9,074 bases of DNA from Hyphomicrobiales bacterium. GTDB taxonomy: Bacteria > Pseudomonadota > Alphaproteobacteria > Rhizobiales > Aestuariivirgaceae. The notes below the pieces were generated by a model. It made no database searches and had not been told where the DNA came from. It worked only from the letters and a program-made list of their open reading frames with translations. A program made the translations under genes and the position numbers. Shown one piece after another: positions 6,033-9,074 of the stretch (its first letter is position 1; each line of letters starts with the position of its first letter). The DNA lies in assembly GCA_026996935.1 (NCBI GenBank), contig JALWJW010000440.1, forward strand, positions 1-9,074, read 5' to 3'.

Positions 6033-7157
6033 TTATTTCTTTTCAAGAACGGAATGGATGGCTTTGCCATCGTGGGTTAATGCGCAACCAGTGATGATTT
6101 CATCTTCCCAATTGATGTCTAAATCACCGCCTTCACCGATCATGAGTGTGATAAAGTTTTGTAGGTTTTTCGCATAAAGTTGCGATGCATTGCCCGGTAA
6201 ACGCCCCGGCAAATTGGTATAGCCCATAATGGTCACGCCCTTATGTTCAACCACTTTTCCCGCTTGGGACAGCGGGCAGTTGCCTCCACGTTCAACCGCC
6301 ATATCGACAATGATTGACCCAGACTGCATGGTTTCGACCATGTCTTTGCTGATCAATTCTGGTGCCGGGCGACCAGGAATGAGCGCTGTTGTGATAACAA
6401 TGTCCTGGGTTTTGATATGGTTGGCGACAAGTTCGGCTTGTTTTTGTTTGTCTTCGTCAGACAGTTCTTTGGCATAACCGCCTGCGGTGGCGGAATCCTG
6501 CATACCTTCAACAAAAACAAATTTTGCCCCAAGGCTTTCTACCTGCTCACCGGCTGCAGCACGCACATCGGTGGCTGATACGACAGCGCCAAGGCGGCGG
6601 GCAGTGGCGATAGCTTGAAGGCCTGCAACACCTGCACCCATAACAAACACTTTTGCCGGTGCAACAGTGCCTGCCGCGGTCATCATCATTGGGAAGGCGC
6701 GGCTGAACCCTTCTGCGGCATCAATCACCGCTTTATATCCGGCAAGGTTTGCTTGTGATGATAAAACGTCCATGGATTGCGCCCGGGTAATACGCGGGAT
6801 AAGTTCCATTGAAAATGCAGTAATGCCAGCTTTGGCCAGAGCATCAAGGTCTTTGCGATCACCGAACGGGTCGAGTTGGGCGGCAACAACAGCCCCTTTT
6901 TTCATCGCTTTAACGGCGGTGGCTGAAGGACGGCGCACACTTAAAACGATGTCGGCATCTTTGACCGCGCTCGTGGCGTTTTTGGCAATTTTTGCCCCTT
7001 GGGCTTTGTAATCTTCATCTGAGTAAAAAGAAGCATCACCTGCTCCCTGCTCGATTGTAACATCAAGCCCTTTGCCTATATAGGCCTTAACACTGGCTGG
7101 AGAGGCCGCAACGCGGGTCTCATCAGCGGCAGTTTCTGCTAGAACAGCAATTTTCAT
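6033..7157 (-). CDS. pntAA: NAD(P) transhydrogenase subunit alpha part 1 (NAD-binding domain I)
   Basis: PntAA is the soluble NAD(H)-binding domain I that hands hydride to NADP+ bound on PntB. It has 374 residues, the usual length for split alpha chains. The alanine dehydrogenase/PNT N-terminal domain is followed by PRITRAQSMDVLSSQANLAG (121-140) with Arg122, Gln127 and Asp130 in the places of the R-Q-D loop of the Rhodospirillum enzyme. The nucleotide-binding loop is MGAGVAGLQAIATARRLGA (173-191), then VSATDVR, the mobile-loop segment AGGYAKELSDE (225-235), TTALIPGRPAPELI (256-269), ERGGNCPLS (289-297) and GYTNLPGRLPGNASQLYAKN (312-331). The ATG at 7157 lacks a strong Shine-Dalgarno sequence. 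It follows the unknown membrane protein gene by 28 bases. Confidence 0.97.
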   Translation of the reverse strand: MKIAVLAETAADETRVAASPASVKAYIGKGLDVTIEQGAGDASFYSDEDYKAQGAKIAKNATSAVKDADIVLSVRRPSATAVKAMKKGAVVAAQLDPFGDRKDLDALAKAGITAFSMELIPRITRAQSMDVLSSQANLAGYKAVIDAAEGFSRAFPMMMTAAGTVAPAKVFVMGAGVAGLQAIATARRLGAVVSATDVRAAAGEQVESLGAKFVFVEGMQDSATAGGYAKELSDEDKQKQAELVANHIKTQDIVITTALIPGRPAPELISKDMVETMQSGSIIVDMAVERGGNCPLSQAGKVVEHKGVTIMGYTNLPGRLPGNASQLYAKNLQNFITLMIGEGGDLDINWEDEIITGCALTHDGKAIHSVLEKK

Positions 7158-7185
7158 AAAAGTAACCGTTTCGTTGTTTATTCTA

Positions 7186-7554
7186 TTAAGTAATCATTGC
7201 GGCAACGAGCAGGCCGTATGCGACCAGAGTGCCAAGTGAAAAAATCCATTTTTTGGAGCGAGCCGATGCATCCATAAAGGTGACAATGTAGCCGAAGGAA
7301 ATGGCGCCAAGGACAATGTAGCCGAAGGAAATGGCGCCAAGGACAATGTAGTCAGGAACAATGGCGCTAAAGCCGAGGGTGCCAAAGCCGGTCAGGCCAG
7401 TGAGGATTGCATGTGAAGTGATAAAGCTGAACGTGTAAAGGGCAAAAAAGATAAATCCAGCAATGACAGATAGGGATATTGTATCTTTAACAAAGCCTTT
7501 GCAGGTTTCTTCATGCAGGCCGATGATGTGGCTTGCTGCTTTTGTTTTTGCCAT
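7186..7554 (-). CDS. Unrecognised small membrane protein upstream of the transhydrogenase genes
   Basis: I do not recognise this protein. From ATG 7554 it has 122 residues; GGAGGG seven bases upstream fits that ATG, while an in-frame GTG at 7560 is only one base past it. The N-terminus (MAKTKAASHIIGLHEETCKG) is polar with one cysteine. Hydrophobic segments follow at about 25-45, 57-92 and 103-121, with SARSKKW between the last two, which by the positive-inside rule would place that loop in the cytoplasm. Residues 69-78 (YIVLGAISFG) are repeated exactly at 79-88 and partly at 89-91, from a tandem DNA duplication, so the middle segment is about ten residues longer than expected. It reads in the same direction as pntAA, 28 bases ahead, and is probably the first gene of that operon. 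In some relatives, from memory, a small cytochrome oxidase subunit IV-like protein occupies a similar place; this is not an evident member. Confidence 0.65.
   Translation of the reverse strand: MAKTKAASHIIGLHEETCKGFVKDTISLSVIAGFIFFALYTFSFITSHAILTGLTGFGTLGFSAIVPDYIVLGAISFGYIVLGAISFGYIVTFMDASARSKKWIFSLGTLVAYGLLVAAMIT
7282..7351. repeat. Exact 30-base tandem repeat, 2.3 copies, inside a coding region
   Basis: Copy 1 is 7282-7311, copy 2 is 7312-7341, and ten bases of a third copy follow at 7342-7351. The copies are identical, so a 40-base string recurs with a 30-base offset. Thirty bases keep the frame and add ten residues to a membrane segment of the unknown gene. Identical copies imply a recent slippage or unequal exchange, or an assembly artefact. 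Confidence 0.95.
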
Positions 7555-7785
7555 ATGCACTCCCTCCAGAACTTTGCAAATTATTAAAATTATTCAACGT
7601 ATACAAGAGCCTGTGTTAGCCTTGTTTGTCAACCAACTCTTAAGGCTGCGCGGCGGTTCGCCTCACATGTTATGCGTTAAATGTGGACTTTTACAGAATA
7701 TCGGCTAGCTTTAGGCTAATTACAAGCCAAACAGGTAGAATCATTTAAAAATTTCGTTTTTGGCACTATAATGGGGAGAGGGAAC
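7555..7785. promoter_or_regulatory. Divergent intergenic region: pnt operon and MFS transporter promoters
   Basis: This is the longest noncoding stretch, 231 bases. On the minus strand TTGACA (7632-7627) is a perfect -35 match, but the best -10-like sequence (TATACG, 7603-7598) is 23 bases away, so a promoter for the pnt operon is plausible but not placed. Short repeated pieces (GGCTA at about 7703-7717 and GGCT/AGCC around 7714-7728) form no stable hairpin by eye. I see no riboswitch or open reading frame of note. Confidence 0.45.
7744..7772 (+). promoter_or_regulatory. Candidate promoter for the MFS transporter with consensus TATAAT
   Basis: TATAAT at 7767-7772 is a perfect -10 hexamer, with TTTAAA (7744-7749, four of six) 17 bases upstream. 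Transcription would begin near 7779, leaving only about seven bases before the ATG at 7786, enough for AGGG but little else. Either the message is nearly leaderless or the TATAAT is a chance match in an AT-rich stretch. Confidence 0.45.
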
Positions 7786-9074
7786 ATGACGGAAACAGCC
7801 AGTTCAGATGATGGTGGAGAGCAAAAGACCTATGCGAGCAAAAAAGGGGTCTGGGGATGGATATTATATGATTGGGCCGCTCAACCATATTTTACGCTTG
7901 TATTAACCTTCATCTTTGGCCCGTACTTTGTCTCAAAACTTGCGCCAACGCCTGAGATTGGTCAGGCTTATTGGACCTGGGCGACAGGGGCGGCTGGTAT
8001 ATTGATTGCTATTTTTTCACCTTTTCTTGGGGCGATTGCTGATGCAGGGGGACCGCGCAAAACTTGGATTGCGGCGTTTTCGGTGTTTTTTGTCGTTGGT
8101 TCTTCTTTGTTATGGTTTGGCGCGCCCAGTGTTGAATATGGTATGTTTATCGCCCTGGCCGGTTTTGTCATCGCAACCATCGGGGCGGAATTTGGGATTG
8201 TATTTACCAACTCAATGATGCCTGATCTGGTTCCTAAAGAGCGCCTTGGGCGGTTATCCGGGACGGGCTGGGCGATGGGTTATATTGGCGGTCTTGTGGC
8301 GTTAATTTTAATGTTGGCTTTGATCATTCCCTCAGGTGATGCCAATACAACGCTGGTTGGCTTGCCTTCCATTTTGGGCTTTGAAACGCAAGATTTTAGC
8401 GGTCCACGTTTTGCTGGTGTATTGACGGCTGTTTGGTATTGTATTTTTATTATTCCATTGTTTTTGTTTACGCCAGATGCGCCGCGCCGCAATAGTTTGT
8501 CAAAGGCGGTTAGTAACGGCATTGCTCAATTAAAAGCAACTTTGTCAACATGGCGTGAGCATTTGAATATGTTTAAATATTTGTTGGTTTCGATGCTCTA
8601 TCGCGATGCGCTGGTTGGGGTTTTTGCCTTAGGCGGTATTGTTGGGGCTGCGGTATTTGACTGGCCCGCCATTACGGTTGGTGTTTACGGTATTTTATTG
8701 TCAATCACCGGTGCGGTCGGAGCCTTTTTAGGCGGTAAGCTTGATGATAGAATTGGCCCGAAAAAAGTTATTCTCATCGGCATCACAATTTTGTTCTTTG
8801 GGACAGTTGCCACGCTTTCTATTGGTAAAGATTATATCTTTTTCTTTTTACCTGTGGAGGCAATGGTAAAAGATGGTGGTATGTTTGCCTCAACCTCAGA
8901 GCTGACTTTTGTTCTTGTCGGGGCTATTGTCGGTCTGGCCGTGGGGCCGCTTCAGGCGGCCAGCCGCACGATGCTGATTCATATTGCACCAGAAGATAAA
9001 ATTACCGAATTTTTTGGTCTTTATGCCTTGTCAGGAAAAGCGACCAGTTTTGTGGTGCCGATTTCTATTGGTTT
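7786..9074 (+). CDS. UMF1 (Atg22-like) family MFS transporter, 3' end cut by window
   Basis: The frame stays open to the window end, giving 429 complete codons. The UMF1 family of the major facilitator superfamily is related to the yeast vacuolar effluxer Atg22; bacterial substrates are mostly unknown. Family features: WILYDWAAQPYFTLVLTFIF (25-44), SPFLGAIADAGGPRKTW (78-94, the MFS loop 2-3 motif), NSMMPDLVPKERLGRLSGTG (142-161) followed by WAMGYIGGL, GGKLDDRIGPKKV (316-328, the second-half loop motif), and VGPLQAASRTML (386-397) with EFFGLYALSGKATSF (408-422). Roughly ten to eleven membrane segments are visible, so only the last one or two should be missing. GGAGAGGG ends three bases before the ATG; an in-frame ATG at 7771 overlaps the putative -10 box and lacks a ribosome binding site. 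Confidence 0.9.
   Translation, partial: MTETASSDDGGEQKTYASKKGVWGWILYDWAAQPYFTLVLTFIFGPYFVSKLAPTPEIGQAYWTWATGAAGILIAIFSPFLGAIADAGGPRKTWIAAFSVFFVVGSSLLWFGAPSVEYGMFIALAGFVIATIGAEFGIVFTNSMMPDLVPKERLGRLSGTGWAMGYIGGLVALILMLALIIPSGDANTTLVGLPSILGFETQDFSGPRFAGVLTAVWYCIFIIPLFLFTPDAPRRNSLSKAVSNGIAQLKATLSTWREHLNMFKYLLVSMLYRDALVGVFALGGIVGAAVFDWPAITVGVYGILLSITGAVGAFLGGKLDDRIGPKKVILIGITILFFGTVATLSIGKDYIFFFLPVEAMVKDGGMFASTSELTFVLVGAIVGLAVGPLQAASRTMLIHIAPEDKITEFFGLYALSGKATSFVVPISIG

Noticed and set aside
6667..7011. Plus-strand open frame of 114 codons opposite pntAA
   Set aside because: It is antisense to a conserved gene and looks like a codon-bias shadow.
7627..7632. TTGACA on the minus strand as a firm pnt operon promoter
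   Set aside because: No -10 hexamer lies 16 to 18 bases away; the nearest candidate is 23 bases distant.

Overview
The window looks like an ordinary chromosomal stretch of an alphaproteobacterium with moderate GC, by eye a little under 50%. Three things suggest this: the proton-translocating transhydrogenase has its alpha chain split into two genes (pntAA, pntAB) ahead of pntB, as in Rhodospirillum and many rhizobia-like bacteria; two small DUF465 proteins sit beside purE-purK; and rpsU follows purK. I cannot name the genus. I see no mobile element, CRISPR array, tRNA or rRNA.

Layout. 1-906 (+) is the C-terminal part of a PhoX/DUF839-type phosphatase, cut by the window edge. It converges on a small DUF465 gene (994-1173, -), with a bidirectional hairpin terminator between them. 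A second DUF465 gene (1351-1554, +) diverges from the first and leads into purE (1622-2113) and purK (2103-3212), which overlap by 11 bases. Together purE and purK convert AIR to CAIR in purine synthesis. After a 177-base gap with a weak terminator-like hairpin and short repeats comes rpsU (ribosomal protein bS21), whose probable GTG start lies inside a 14-base perfect palindrome. A strong bidirectional terminator at 3664-3714 separates rpsU from the minus-strand block.

The minus-strand block, read right to left, is: an unrecognised three-segment membrane protein (7554-7186), pntAA (7157-6033), pntAB (6011-5565), pntB (5559-4156) and an EmrE-type SMR exporter (4114-3794). Spacings are 5 to 41 bases and no terminator is visible between genes, so it may be one transcript. 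PntAA, PntAB and PntB form the membrane enzyme that uses proton-motive force to reduce NADP+ with NADH. The SMR protein is also proton-coupled, but a functional link is not shown. The unknown membrane protein carries an exact 30-base in-frame tandem duplication within a membrane segment. A 231-base divergent region follows, then a UMF1-family MFS transporter (7786 to the end, cut by the edge) with a consensus TATAAT very close to its start.

Nothing here amounts to a clear new system. The points most worth a second look are the duplicated membrane segment in the unknown pnt-linked protein, the palindrome at the rpsU start, and the structure upstream of rpsU.
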